DNA from: Linum tenue
Lineage: Eukaryota; Streptophyta; Magnoliopsida; Malpighiales; Linaceae
Assembly: GCA_946122785.1 (NCBI GenBank)
Contig: CAMGYJ010000009.1
Span: 8,338,937-8,402,936, forward strand
DNA: 64,000 nucleotides
Reading direction: 5' to 3'
Shown here: positions 21,501 through 33,803 of the stretch, in pieces
How the letters are laid out: the number at the start of each line of letters is the position of its first letter
Position numbering within the stretch: the first letter of the stretch is position 1
Position numbers and translations under genes: made by a program
Notes under the pieces: generated by a model
Told to the model about the DNA's origin: nothing
Database searches by the model: none
What the model saw: the letters and a program-made list of their open reading frames with translations, nothing else

Positions 21501-22398
21501 TTCAAATTAAGGGTTGCCCGTAATTAGTGTAATTGTTAAATTTTGAAAATAGTTGGGGATAAGGAATAACATTGTTATTATTTCATGGTGTTTAAAATAG
21601 AACAACATATGAGTTGCAACCTAATGGAGAACATGTTTAATAATCGTAATGCTCTATATTTGAATAACACAGACTACCACTTATGTTTTTTTAATCATAA
21701 GCAAACTACTGTCGAGTATAGGATAATCGTATTTTCAAATTTTACGGATGTGTCGGATTAACAATTATATTTTCTTATCTATACAATACTACTACCGGGG
21801 GTTGGCTGACTATGTTTTTTTTTTTTTTAATTTTAAGAGTATCCTCGGACAGGCGAACACCGCTAAAGTCACATGTATCCTTCCGTACACGAACCAATCC
21901 ATATTAAGATTTTTTGGTTGAAGATCATACACTATTATTTTTTTTATTTGATTTGCGAATTGCCTCTTTTCCGATTTTCCTCATTATCATTGAAATTCTA
22001 AATTAAACGTTATGTTACCTTGACGAATTTAGGTTAAGGCGTTGTGCATGTTCAATTGTCCACGCTCGACTCGAGTGACTCTCGCCCAGCCAATTCTTTC
22101 AAAATGAAAGGTACGAGCCGGCGCACTTCGCACCCTTCTACGCGGCGTAGGTGTCATTTTATTTTCCCCCATTTGCCTTCGAAATTAGGTGGCAAAAGAA
22201 TTGCTCGCGCCTCGCAGTGCGAACCGGTCAGCTCCTTCCTCCCGGAAAATTCTTCTCCGTACACGCACGCAAAGAACTCGTTCCCGTTGTCGAGCCTACG
22301 CTCGTCCGTTGGTGTATCCAGGTCCGGCCGAACTCCGAAGAACGTCTTTTGGATATCTGCGATTCGATTCTCGAGTCGGTGGTTTTGTGATTCTCCCG
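21501..22398. other. Promoter and leader of the type I membrane protein gene
   Basis: AT-rich to about 22020, then GC-richer DNA up to ATG 22399. Upstream ATGs occur at 22044 and 22104 in other frames, so the leader could carry uORFs if transcription starts that far up. No separate gene is supported. Confidence 0.45.
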
Positions 22399-24098
22399 AT
22401 GTTGATTCGATCGGAGAAGGATTACAGGCTCTCGCCTCTGATTCTGACCTATTCGATTCTCCTCCTCAGCTGCTTTCCCGGTAAGGAACCGGAATGTTCT
22501 TTTGATCAATCGCGATTTATATATTCGGGATTCGTCAGATGGAACAGGGTGTGGTCAATTTACGCCGCATTAGGGATTGAGTTCAGCTGGATTTCTTTGC
22601 AGGTTTGACGCTCTCGGCCGACCTCACGCTGGATTCCATGGAAATCTACAATACTCACGAGTGGCTAAAGAGTTCGAACCCGACGGTGTATTTCCGCTGC
22701 AAAGGGGAGGACGAAATTGAATTGCCTGACGTCAAAGAAGTCAATGTCACGTACAGGTTCAATGGCGATGAATCTTGGCAGGTAAGGCATGTTGAATCAG
22801 CTCCTTTTTAGGGAATTGGTTCTAGGAGGGAAAGAACTCATGGCTTCAGTACAGATATGGAAAAGTAACTGAAAATGATCCTTGCTTGTAGAATTTAAGG
22901 CAACGCATTAAGTAATTTATGATGCTTTCCCTTGTTCTTGCATTTAAGCCATTGACAGAGCTTACGTCCAAGAAATGCAAGCGTTGTGGGTTCTATGTAA
23001 AACACATCATTAAATCCGACGATGTGTTTGAAGAATGGGAGTTGTGTCCTTCGGACTTTTTCGATTCGGATGGCAAGTATCGGCGTGTCAAGGAGCAAGA
23101 GTTTGATGCGGCCTTTTTGTGCAAACAGTGCGTGCCTCTGGCAACTGGTCAGTACTTTCCTTGTTTATAGTTATACCATCGTTTCCCATCTGCATTCCCT
23201 CAATCACTAGAACCTAATTCACCTAAGTTATTCCATAAAGCCTCTTATGCTATCATATTATGTGTGGGGTTGGTATTAGATCAATTCATAGAGTTCTCCC
23301 AACACCTCGAGATGATTGAATTTCGACGTTATAAAGTGTGTTTAGTTTTTGTTCTTGTGCATGAAGCAGTTTTCAGCTACATGGCTATGTTAATGAATAA
23401 TTAATGAATGGTTTGAACTTCCAATGGAACTGAAATGTCTTTTATCTGCTTGGGAGCATTTGGGTTGTGGTATTCACAAAGCAAATTTCCCATCTTTATT
23501 TGGATTTTAATTAGGATCCACAGATTGATCAGTTTCCACGACCGTGCTGTGACTGTGAGGGCGAAACAATCAGGGTTTACCCTCTTGTTGCCCTGTCATT
23601 TTTATGGGAAATCTGTCATTTGGGTTGTGATTCACAAAGCAAATTTCCCATCTTTATTTGGATTTTAATTAGGATCCACAAATTGATCAGTTTCACAAAG
23701 CAAATGTCTTTTACCCTCGTGTTGACCGTGCTGTGAGGGCGAAACAATCAGGGTTTACACTCTTGTTGCCCTGTCATTTTATGTTTAAATCTGTTATTAT
23801 CTGTGCTGGTTGATGAATAGCTAAGTGCTTTTCTTACTTTCAATTGTTGCCGGTTCATAATTGTTCCTCGACAGATTCAAATGGAGACTCTAGTAGCTCA
23901 TCTCACAAGGGGAAAGGAATGCGTGTTGCTGTGATTATACTGATCAGCGCTCTAGTTTCCACCGTTTTGATTCTGGGGTCAGTTGTAGCATACAAGCACT
24001 GGCTGAAGAAGAAGAGGCAACAAGAACAAGCTCGGTTTCTAAAACTTTTCGAAGATGGTGATGATATCGAGGACGATTTGGATCTGGATACAATGTAG
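22399..24098 (+). CDS. Plant type I single-pass membrane protein, function unknown
   Basis: Four coding exons: 22399-22480, 22603-22781, 22949-23147, 23875-24098; 684 nt, 227 aa. Residues 1-28 form a signal peptide (LSPLILTYSILLLSCFPG). The lumenal or external part (about 29-170) has paired cysteines (CKRCGFYVKH and FLCKQCVPLAT) and the acidic stretch FEEWELCPSDFFDSDGKY. A Ser-rich linker precedes a transmembrane helix at about 171-193 (VAVIILISALVSTVLILGS). The short tail is first basic (KHWLKKKRQQ) and then very acidic (FEDGDDIEDDLDLD). The layout suggests secretory-pathway location. I recall similar unnamed plant proteins (perhaps At3g13410), but not a function. The exon 3 acceptor after TTTAAG was chosen to keep phase. 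Intron 3 carries a tandem duplication. Confidence 0.85.
23267..23315 (+). repeat. Possible TRIM terminal-repeat fragment in an intron
   Basis: The phrase TGGTATTAGATCAATTCA followed by CTCCCAACACCTCGAG resembles the terminal repeat of the TRIM at 19920-19996 (TGGTATAAGATCCACGATTG, CTCCCAACAACTCGAG). It lies in intron 3 of the membrane-protein gene. Short and diverged, so only tentative. Confidence 0.4.
23455..23790 (+). repeat. Tandem duplication of about 160 bp in an intron
   Basis: Two head-to-tail copies start near 23459 and 23619. Both contain TTTGGGTTGTG, CACAAAGCAAATTTCCCATC, ATTAGGATCCACA, GAGGGCGAAACAATCAGGG and TTGTTGCCCTGTCATTTT in this order. The copies differ by several substitutions and small indels, so the duplication is not brand new. 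It lies wholly within intron 3 of the membrane-protein gene. Confidence 0.9.
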
Positions 24099-24196
24099 AT
24101 GAATACTTAGTAGCCTTCTTACTTTGGTGTACAGATGATGTTGCATTTTACACGAATTGGAAGCTAACAGAGCATGGATTATGTAAGCAACAATTT

Positions 24197-24867
24197 TCAC
24201 TTCTTCAGTGACTGGTTGAAGTTATCCAATTCTTTTGAATCGAAACCATAAATCGCCTTGATCGTGTCTCTACAAGAGCTGCAAGCCTCTTTATTGAATT
24301 TCTTCTTGTCGATGCCATACAAGGACTCGAACACATCAACCTCGACTCGGCAAAAGTATGGCCGATCTGGGAAGGAGAGCCAAAAAGAGGTTTCAAACTT
24401 GGAACTGTAGCGAATATTTGAACTCCATTGTAACAAATTAAGCATTACCTGCGTATATAGAGCACTTGCGGGTGCTTTTCTCGTAGTGTATACACCATCC
24501 ATCCGGGCCTATTAAGCTTCTATACAGCTGAAAGCGAACCAGTTGGGTCGGTCATTTCGTCGAACAGTAGGCGGGCAACAAAAATAAAGGTTGGAGAGCA
24601 AACCTCGACATCGGAAGGATTGGAGAAGATTTCTTCAGGAGTGGCAAAAGAGGGGCCCTTGGCCAGCTTGCAGCACGCACCGCAACCCTCTACGCATTTC
24701 CATGAAAGCTCCTTCCTCTCGCCGCCGAAACCTTTCTTGGTGCTTCCTCCCGATGTTTTCAGCTGTTGCTGCTGCCTTCTTGTTGTACTGTTCTCTCCTC
24801 CATTTTGTCGCTGGCGGGCGGCTATAACGACGCTGCTAAAACATGGGAAAGCTGCGACGTGAGCCAT
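24197..24867 (-). CDS. YkgJ-type zinc/iron-chelating cluster protein, probably plastid
   Basis: Three coding exons (minus): 24604-24867, 24449-24527, 24197-24366; 513 nt, 170 aa. ATG at 24867-24865. The first 50 residues are Ser/Arg/Gln rich without early acids, as in a transit peptide. The metal-binding core begins WKCVEGCGACCKL (Cys 58, 62, 65, 66) and continues with GPDGWCIHYEKSTRKCSIYA, DRPYFCRV and EACSSCRDTI. This Cys spacing is the signature of the YkgJ/UPF0153 family, seen in bacteria and in plant chloroplast proteins. The fold is thought to bind zinc or an iron-sulfur cluster; no reaction is established. Its stop is 98 bp from the stop of the convergent membrane-protein gene, so the transcripts probably overlap. 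Confidence 0.88.
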
Positions 24868-25791
24868 GGCCGTTCAGAAGACAGTAGCGTTGCTCGTCGT
24901 TGTCACTTGTACCCTTTGCAACCGGCTGGATTTAGTTTCCTTTACCGCACATCTAGCATATAATTGTCCCTATAAATTTTTATTTTAGGTATATACTTGC
25001 TGAATTGCTATTCGTGGTCCTAAAATTAAAATTTTAGCGCCCTAAAACGCAATAAATTGACATATCAAAGTTATGGTCATTCAAAATTTGGCAAAATTAA
25101 AAAATTGCTTGTTCGGTGTAGCAAATAACGTTTTTCGGGACGAAGGTGAGACCAAACTGTCTATAGTTATTTGCGGTTTGCAAGATCTCGAAAAATTATG
25201 CGGAGTTAGAAAAATATTCGCTACGATCGGATACCCGATCTTGAATTTCCAAGTTTATGATTTTACCGATAGGCAATAGGTTCCAATCTAGATTTTACTA
25301 AATTTTTGAATTTTCAAATCCTATAAAATTCAGCTTCAAAAATTATAAAATTCAGTAAATCTATAATTTCAAGGTTTAATCTATGGTGAGTGGTGGTGAC
25401 CAACATATATTAGCATAATAGCATAACTGCAAATTTATAAAAATACTAAAAGAAATTATTTCTACCACTTATTGCACGCAAATTACATAAAAAGGAAACG
25501 TTTCAGTTCTGTCGACAACATTGCAATTCCATTTGCCGAATTGCATTGGTAAATCCTTCATCCAACAACATTGCCGCCTTAGCTTAAAATATCAAATAGG
25601 AAATAGCTCGGATCCGGTGAACAGAGGATACATTCAGCTCCCAGTAGGACATAGAATTCTGACAAAAGCTACATCACAACATAAAAGAAAATCCATAGTT
25701 GAAGGTTCCAACTTCCAAATACTGAACATTTAAATTGAAGACCGGGGAGTGTAGCTTCAGGGACTATTAGCCGCTCTCTCTCATTCAACTT
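24868..25791. other. Intergenic between YkgJ-type and RS2Z33-like genes
   Basis: Promoter side of the YkgJ-type gene and 3' UTR of the RS2Z33-like gene. The part 24960-25480 is AT-rich. The 68-codon ORF at 25073-25279 has no family signature. Confidence 0.45.
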
Positions 25792-27739
25792 TCAGGGAGA
25801 CACGCTGTCTCTAGGCGAGCGACGGTTGTTTTCAAAATCATCTTCAACGGCAGGGCTCTTGTCATCCCTCGCCCTTGGACTAGGGCTGCGGCTACGGCTT
25901 GGACTTCGGCCATTGGCCGGTGGACTCTCGTACCTGCCATTCTTAGGGCTCTCTCTTTCTGGGGTCCTGCTCCGGCTCCGGCTCCTGCCCCTTGGACTGG
26001 CACTATACTCTCGGTCATCATCCTCCACCTTCCTAGCTTTGGGAGAAGGGCGTGGGCTTCGGTCTTCAGGAGTAGGGCTACGCTTCCTCCCCTTGGAAGG
26101 GCCATCGTTCCTTGGGTCCGGGCTCATTGACCTAGCCTCGTTGTCTACACTTCGGTCTCTCTTAGGCACTGGAGACCTCGATCGGCTGCAAGTAGAAATG
26201 TGATCCAATCAGTCTCGTTAGTTAAACTACAAACGAGATGCAACAGACAAAGCTCTCATATGATTGCAGACAAAGCTCTCATATGATTGCTTGCTACTGG
26301 CGAACCTGTAGCTGCGGCCTCGGCTGTAACTTGGGCTGCGGCTCCTGCCACCACGACGAGGAGATGGGGACCTTGAGTAGCTTCGCCCACGCCTGTTCAT
26401 ATAACATAGCACCCAATTATAATGAGAAATAGAAATCGTGGAAATTGCAAGCAGTCACTACTACTATTTAGAACCAAGCAGAAATTTATGAAGGGAAGAA
26501 GAATGACTCACTTCAACTTCTGAGGGCTGTTCTTGCAATTTCTCTCGATGTGGCCCCTCTCCCCACATCTGTAGCACTTATTCTTCCAATCACCAGCTTT
26601 GCAATCTCTAGCCCAGTGGCCATCAATACCACAATTGAAGCACCGCCCAGATCCAGGAGGCGGACCTCTCCCCAGGTATTCCTTGGAGCCTCGAGGTACC
26701 TATCCTCGTCAGCGAACAAGGTTAATACAGTATGAAAAAGGTTGGGCCGCTTTAAGCAGCATAACCATTAAAGAACATCGACTAGCACGGTAAAATTGAA
26801 CCTACCCCTTTAGCAACTTCCACAATGATCCGACTTCCATCAACATCTCGGCCATCTAAGTGATACCTCGCATCATCAGCATCCCGTGGATCACTAAATT
26901 CCTGTAGAGATGTAAAAGAAAACAACAAAACCGCAAACGAGACGATATAGTTTAAGGTAATAATCTGTCAGACACTAGTAGACAATACAGAGTTCAATTA
27001 TACATCCGCCAGACAAATAATGAACCGAGCTAATGAGAAAAATGCACAACACTTACAACGAATGCATAGTCACGCTTCATATCCACATCTCGGACTCTGC
27101 CAAAACGGTTGCCACAAACAGTAAGGCCATCATTACGTGTAAGAGTACTGCAAGTTGTATGATACTTCACTCCTCATAGACGTACTAAACACCAGTTTGA
27201 ATGAACACCACTTTGAGAGATTGTTGCCATTTCCATTCAAAAATACGCAATAACATAATAGAAAGAATCGCCAAAGTCCCCTAGGCAAGAATTTCCACCA
27301 ATTTCCACCATGGCAACCATCTCACCACAGGCCTCCAGGTAAGGCAAAAGCCCCAGAAACCTTCAACAAGATCATTCAAGTTAAAAACAATAGACACCTA
27401 GGCACCACAACATTTCCCATAGAGAAAACTTGAGCAAATCAATGCGAGAAAGAAACAGTTGAAGACAAATATGTCCAACAAAAGAAAATTGAGGGGACTG
27501 AAAATACATACCCCATGACAAACCATGTCAGTCAGTAGGAAAATATGAATATTGGAGGCGTATAAAAAGTTCATGCATAAACACAAAAACCCACATCAAG
27601 TCCAAGAGATTTTATCTTCATGTGCAACTCACCTCCCATATTTGCTGAAGACATATTCAAGATCACGAGACCTTGTGCGGGGGGCTAGATGGCCAACATA
27701 GAGGCGGGTGTTGGCATATCTGTCATCATAACGCGGCAT
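25792..27739 (-). CDS. RS2Z33: SR splicing factor with two zinc knuckles (RS2Z33-like)
   Basis: Nuclear pre-mRNA splicing factor of the plant-specific RS2Z subfamily. Six coding exons (minus): 27633-27739, 27057-27096, 26806-26901, 26512-26699, 26306-26392, 25792-26185; 912 nt, 303 aa. ATG at 27739. RRM at the N-terminus with RNP2-like LYVGHL (13-18) and RNP1-like KRDYAFVEF (43-51). Two CCHC knuckles: [14 protein letters not shown] (101-114) and [14 protein letters not shown] (123-136). Residues from about 144 form an RS/SP-rich domain that phosphorylation would regulate. From memory, Arabidopsis RS2Z33 is At2g37340 and regulates its own splicing through the long intron within the RRM; the matching intron here is 27097-27632. 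A leader intron probably runs from about 28370 to 27755. The paralogue RS2Z32 is an alternative name. Confidence 0.93.
26245..26290 (+). repeat. 23-bp exact tandem duplication in an intron
   Basis: AGACAAAGCTCTCATATGAT plus TGC occurs twice back to back (26245-26267 and 26268-26290) with no mismatch. It lies in the last intron of the RS2Z33-like gene, about 15 bp from the donor side. Confidence 0.95.
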
Positions 27740-28440
27740 CTTCAAGCTGCGAGATGAAGAAGGTTACAACACAATGCAACTAAATAACACCAAATGAAAC
27801 AGGGGAGACAGTCGCATACTAAAAACAGCTAGCTGATGCAATGCCTTCAGCTATGGCAGATACATAATTCATTCCACACAGATCACACATACGAAAGTTC
27901 TCCCTAAAATAATAACATAAAACGGTCTAATTGAGTCCTAATTAATCTCTCTGTAGCACAATAGTTTCACTACAATGTAAAGACACAGACTTCACTCCCC
28001 CTTCACAAAGCACCTACCCCTAAAAATAATTTTCCAGACAAAGATCTGTTTTTTCCCCCCCTTCAAGCCACGCAACTATGTCGACACTGCCAATGAAGAT
28101 CCTAAGCAGCAGCACCCATGAAAACAAAAACTACATTACCAGCGAGGCAAGGAACGGATCAATCAAATTACTCGGATGAGACCCACACCGCCATAAATCT
28201 CAGAAAGAAGCCGCGTATAATCGAAAAACCCTAGCTGAAAACCAATCTACAAGCTGAGGCCGAGAAATTAAAATCCCTAGAATGGTGAATTAATCACACA
28301 CAGGGAAACCAATTGAAACGGGAACCGGATGAAACTGAAAAAAACCTAGAGCGGGCTCTCACCTTTTGAAGAAGAAATCACGAATCTTGGTTTCACAGCA
28401 GCAGCTCTCTCGTTTGCGAACACGAGCAGCGTTTTATTTC
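27740..28440 (-). promoter_or_regulatory. Leader intron and leader exon of the RS2Z33-like gene
   Basis: A good donor (minus strand, AAAAG then GTGAGAGC) near 28371 and an acceptor (TCGCAG) just before the start codon suggest a leader intron of about 600 bp. The DNA just upstream of 28440 would be the promoter. Leader introns are common in plant SR genes. No transcript evidence. Confidence 0.5.
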
Positions 28441-29237
28441 TGGAGCGTAAAATAAAAGACAAAAGAGACGCAGAGGCGTAATTTATCCACCGAGAATGGA
28501 CTTCGACGGCCAGGATTTCTTTGTGCGATTGATCGGAGGGTTGGCATCGGCAGGAGTAAATGGTTGACCGACTAGTTTCCCCCTTCTCCTGATTGGATAA
28601 TGGATACTAAACTTTCAGCCCATGGGCTCCTAATACGGGCTATTGTTAAGTCACGTTTCTCCAAGGCCATGTATCCATATTCCTAAATACCCAAACACGA
28701 CGAATAGCAATTAGGGATGGCAATGGATCGGGTCGGGTCGGATTTTGTCAAAATTGTGGGTTTATTGGAAAAATTCGGGGTAAAATCCATTGGATTTGAA
28801 AAACTCAAACTCAAACCCAACCCAACCCGCTGGATATTCGCGAGTTCATGGGTACCCATGAGTTTTTGTCGTAAAAAAAATTACAATAACAAGTTTCTAT
28901 CAAAATCAAAGTCAAATAACAGTCTCTCAATACAAATTATCCATATAGAAAACACCATTCTAGAAAATTCAAGCAAATCACAAATTAACCATACAAATTG
29001 TTCAACACCAATCTAGAAAACTCAAGAAAATTGAAGCAGATCACAAATTATCCATAAATAACATATGATTAATTGAAAGCTTCTTCCTCCTTGTCAATTA
29101 AGCTTCTTCACTCGCCACTCCATAATATCAACTTCATTCTACACAATTAGAATGAAAAAATTAGACATGGCTTCACAAACATAAAGAAGATTAGTTGCTT
29201 AGAATATTAAATATACCGGAAAAAATAATTATATGAG
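28441..29237. other. Intergenic; possible left end of another hAT-like element
   Basis: Beyond the promoter of the RS2Z33-like gene, 28714 begins TAGGGATGGCAATGG followed by GGGTCGGGTCGG and later CCCAACCCAACCCGC. That is a typical left end and subterminal repeat of plant hAT elements. I could not find the matching right end, so the element may be truncated. Confidence 0.4.
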
Positions 29238-29530
29238 TGTGGGCTGCTACGGATCGGGAAATCGCCAGAAACGAGAAAGCAAGAATACAAAAGTGAGAAT
29301 CGAAAATACGACACACGATTTACGTGGTTCACTAACACGATGTGTGTTAGCTAGTCCACTGGCGAGAGAGAACCAGTTTCACTATATCGAGGAGATTACA
29401 GATTACAGATTACAGAGGAGTATGAGAAGTATTTATAGTACTTCTCTTAGGTCTAACCCTAATCCAATCTGGTAAAGAAAACGGTTATAGACCAGGCCCA
29501 GCTGATAGTTCGATTCAAGTCACATCAACA
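29238..29530 (-). mobile_element. Solo LTR, same family as the copy at 42094
   Basis: In reverse complement it begins TGTTGATGTGACTTGAATCG and ends with CCGTAGCAGCCCACA. It shares with 42094-42441 the TATA-like stretch (AGTACTATAAATACTTCTC) and blocks such as GTGAACCACGTAAATCGTGT and GATTACATATTACAGAGGAG. There is no internal region on either side. A clear 5-bp target duplication was not found (ATGAG left, AGAAT right), so this may be a recombined or partial copy. Confidence 0.8.
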
Positions 29531-32500
29531 AGAATAATATAGCCACAATCATGTTTACTTGGTATCACATCTAACTAAATGTGTCCATCCAATTCCATGT
29601 CCCAAATTAGCCAGCACCAATCTAGTTGTACCCAAGTTTTGATGGAAAGTTCATTAACAGTTTCTCTTTATAGACAATAATGTAACTGTCAACGGATATA
29701 TAAGTTCACAAAGAAAACCCTAAGCAATTTCCACAAACAAATTCATCAAAGCAAGCCTCAAAATAAGTTTAAACTTATAAGGAAGAAAACACCAAACATA
29801 TAAATATGGCACTTGAAAAAAAAAATACTAACACTAATTATTGATCATCTACTTATCTTACTAGTTATTTCAAAGACAAATTCTTATCATGTTGTAATGT
29901 TGTTCCATGAACTGGTGCACCACTAAGTCAATGGTTCCACTAAGCGACGAATTCATTAATTTGTAAGCCTTATTGCATTTCTTCACGATACTAACCACTG
30001 AAGGGTTAGCAGGGCAGTTACGAGCATGAGGGAACCAAATTAAACTAGCACAGGGCCCGACCCGTTGGTCGGGAGAATTTTGTCTAGGAATATGGTATAT
30101 ATTAATATATAATATATGATTTGAAATGTATGAAATGAGTACTTTGGGCCTTAGTTATACACTTAAACATTTTTGAAAATGATCCAACTATGTATAATGC
30201 GTTCAGATCTCCATGAAAAGAGAAAATATACATGATATAAGTATTAAATATAATTATTGAATGAAAAAATATAACTAATTGTCATTTATTACTTAATCAA
30301 ATCATATAGTTGAATATTAGAGTTGTTTGTCATAATACATAAAAAATCAATCTTTAGGATGATAGAAAATGTCTCTCGTAGAGTTTAGTAATGTCCTTTA
30401 ACCTTTTCCCGATAGAGATTATTCTTTTTTTTCCACACCGTTAGTAATAAATTTGAATTTGCTTGATTTGAAGTATATAGGACATGATGCTAAGCTGTAA
30501 CCAAATAGTTAGTTGGACAATGTGTTGTATACGGATTTCCCAAATTATTCTCAGATTGCACACAAATCTAGCAACAATGTAGTTTCATGCAACAAATAAT
30601 TTTTTCTGAAATAATTAAATAAATAAAACCTATGAAAATCATATTATATGACATATATGTTACTCATTAAGTTGATGAATGAGCGAGGGTATGAGTAACA
30701 TACATTTATTTTAAAAAGATAGAAGTTAGTGTCTTTTGGGTTGAATTATGCATTATCGCTAACTGACTTGCGCTTTTTCGCAATAGATAGTTCAAAATGT
30801 GCCTTGTAACTTTTGTTTCCACCGGTGTTAAAGAATTGGCTGAACCAATGATTGTAAAATTGTATCGACAAAGTTGGTGGTAGACTATTTTATACTGAAG
30901 TCCTAATCTAACCGCGATTCAGCTATTTCATATTGCTAAATATCACCTACCGATTTAACATATGGTGTAAAGTTTTATGGTTGAACTGTCGATACGTATG
31001 ATTTTTCAATTCAAACTTCAAATAAAAAATCACTAAAACATTGACATTATCGAATGCCCCTTAAATCTCAAAAATTATAATAATAGTATTAAGAAAAAAA
31101 ATCATTCAAAATGATAATTTATTTAGGGTTTTAAATTAAAATGGAAAAATCTGTCAAATATAATGCCATCCTCTAAAATAAATCAAAACTCAACAGAATA
31201 TGGCCAACAATACTCACTAAGCAAAGCGGAAGGAAAATTATTTCGCACTACCTCATCTCCCCCCCCCCCCCCCCCTCTCACTCTCTCTTTGCCTTCTTCT
31301 TTTTCTGTTTTGTTCTTCCATCTCTCTCTCTCTAAGCTTTCACTACTCTCCCTTTTCCCTTCCTCTTCTTTCCACTGTCTGGAATGAAGAGAAATCTAGA
31401 AATATTCAAATTACTTCTCCAATTTTGCGTTTGAAATTATTCTTCTCCATTCATAGTCGATAGTTTGAATCAGAGCTTCTGAAACCTGACGAACATATGA
31501 CCGCTTGTTCTTCGACGAAGCAAAGTAGTTCGATAACATGTGAATAAACGAATTACTAAAAGTATTAAACCAATCGAGGTATCGAAAAAATCAAAATGCA
31601 TAAAACATGAGTTCACCAATATAGACTGTGTGGTGCTCGCACTTGTGCCCGAGCCCTTGGCGTTTAAGTCTGGTATGACCCATGAAACATTCATGATTGT
31701 ACAGGCCTGATTCATATATATTGTACTCATAGTATGTGGCTAGGTATGAGCTAACTGTGTCGGGCTAGCTCGACCATGTGCCTAGGTATAGTTATATCTT
31801 ATATGCATTCTAATAATTAAGGTTCCACCTATTCACACCAACAAGATAAAAAAACAATCATACATGCACCCAGTATTCGATTTTGACTACCTGATGAAAT
31901 ACTACATTTGAACCAACTACCACTAATGTCGCAAATAATAATTATACCTCTAAATCAGACATAAAATATTTCAAACATCACTAATATTAAGATTAAATTA
32001 ATTATTATAAAGAGTAAAGTATACTTATGTATTTTGTCTAAACTAAAATGCACAAACAATTTAATATTAATGTTTGAATCAATGTTACTTGAGTTTCTAT
32101 TTAAGAAGCAATCTCTTTCTATAAAATATAAATAACTTAAGATAAAATATAAATATAGAAGTATCATCACCAAACATATTTCTAGAGTTTAATCAAAGAA
32201 TTAAAAATAAATACAATGTAGACTAGTTGGTTATAATGCTCTTTCTTCATTTATTAAGTGATCAAGGTTTGAATTCCAATGATAACATTTTTAATATATA
32301 AAGATGATTTGGGTGCAATGACAAAAATGACTTTTTTAGAATCACTCTCAGGCCACGAAATTTGAAATGGGATAATTCCAATTCATGTTTTGTCTTTATA
32401 TATTTTGTAGATGAAAGTGCATGTAGTTTTGAAGAATATGATTTGTTTAAAAAAAATCCGAAAAAATATAAAATAATATTGTGAAAAAAACTAAGGATTG

Positions 32501-33803
32501 TAAAATCGTACCGGAGGTTGTATCATAAAAGTAAGTGATAAAATAACCCTCTAGAGAAAGCTTCTAAAAAATACTGCTAGAAAAACATGAATGAGTTACA
32601 AAATTAAATTGTAGCGTGTGTTTGAAAAGGCAAAGTTCATTCCACGGGATAAAGAAGAAGCAAAGGCAGAATAAAACATCAAATGAAAAAAGAGGGCTAA
32701 CAAATTGGAATGCAACGTTTGATTTAAAGTGAGTGAAATGCTCTCAGAGCAGCAAAATTCATATGGAGAAAAACATACTCATGAATCTCCATTATATATT
32801 CTTTGTCCAAAAAAAAAATCTCCATTATATATTGTCTAGATTGAAATGAGGAGATAGATTGATTAGCAAGGAGAGTCAGATCTCTTTTCGGTTTTGATTC
32901 ATTAGGACTTCAAGCTTTACTTATTCCCTTCACACTTCAACCTGCAATACATCTTCCACTATCCTTTTGAATTCAAACTCGTGGGCGCCTCTTCCCATGA
33001 TTTCTAGCTCTCCATTCGTCCAAATAGCGGATGTAAATTCCCCTCTCGCAATTCCAGCTTTGGGGAGACCCCGAAACTCCTGTAAACTTTGGATTACCGA
33101 TCCCCAATTGATGTAAGCTTCTTACTTATTGCGTCAGTATCTTTTCAGTCTCTTTCGTGTGTTTGTGTATTCGTTTTCCCTTTGCACAGAGATACAAACA
33201 CCCAGATGCACTCCGGCAAGAAGAAGGCTTTGTGGTTCGACGGAAGAAGGCTAGCTGATTGTAGTCACCTATTTTGTTTAGAGAAGAATCAAGAAACTGC
33301 TACTGGGCCAACACAACTAATATCTCGGCCCACCAGGCTTGTGTCCGGATTTTGCTTCCCCGCCCATCAGAAAATACACTTCCGAAACTGTCCTCCGCAA
33401 AGTACTCTCCATTCTCCAAGCAGGAAATTTAAAATGGCGCATCCTCTTTCCCCATTCAGCTTTTATTTATTGTGTAGATATAAAAAACTAGAATTCAAAT
33501 TTTGCAATGAATTTGAAACTCTCACTCACAAAACTGAATTACAGATTGGTTTAATGATGGTATGTTAACGCAATTGACCGCACGCTTATCCTTTTGGCCT
33601 GGCCTTGAACTTGCAAAATTATAAGAACCATAAATGAGCTTCCAAGCTCCTAGGTTCAAGTATGCCCATCTGCAAAAATAGGACTCTGCTTAGCAGTAAA
33701 ACTCCCTTTCCCAAGTCACTTGCCCTATAGACATTCGCCAGATGTGCATTGTTCTTACAAACGTAGCACAACACTGGCCTGGGGATCTCAGCTTTTCTTG
33801 TGC
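29531..33803. other. Long gene-free AT-rich region
   Basis: About 4.3 kb with no supported gene. It holds a poly-C tract with flanking CT repeats (31259-31330), a short duplicate of TCTCCATTATATATT (32786 and 32819), and several runs of A. A small motif with inverted character (GGGCCCGACCCGTTGGTCGGG, about 30053) may mark an old repeat. The ORF at 33089-33568 (159 codons) has no domain signature. The last 200 bp are the 3' UTR of the neuroguidin-like gene. Confidence 0.5.

Noticed and set aside
31259..31330. Poly-C and CT-rich tract as a regulatory site
   Set aside because: Simple-sequence repeat without a nearby gene start; no evidence for function.
33089..33568. 159-codon ORF in the gene-free region
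   Set aside because: Residue composition is irregular, no domain or splice context is seen, and it overlaps a CT-rich stretch. It could be chance.
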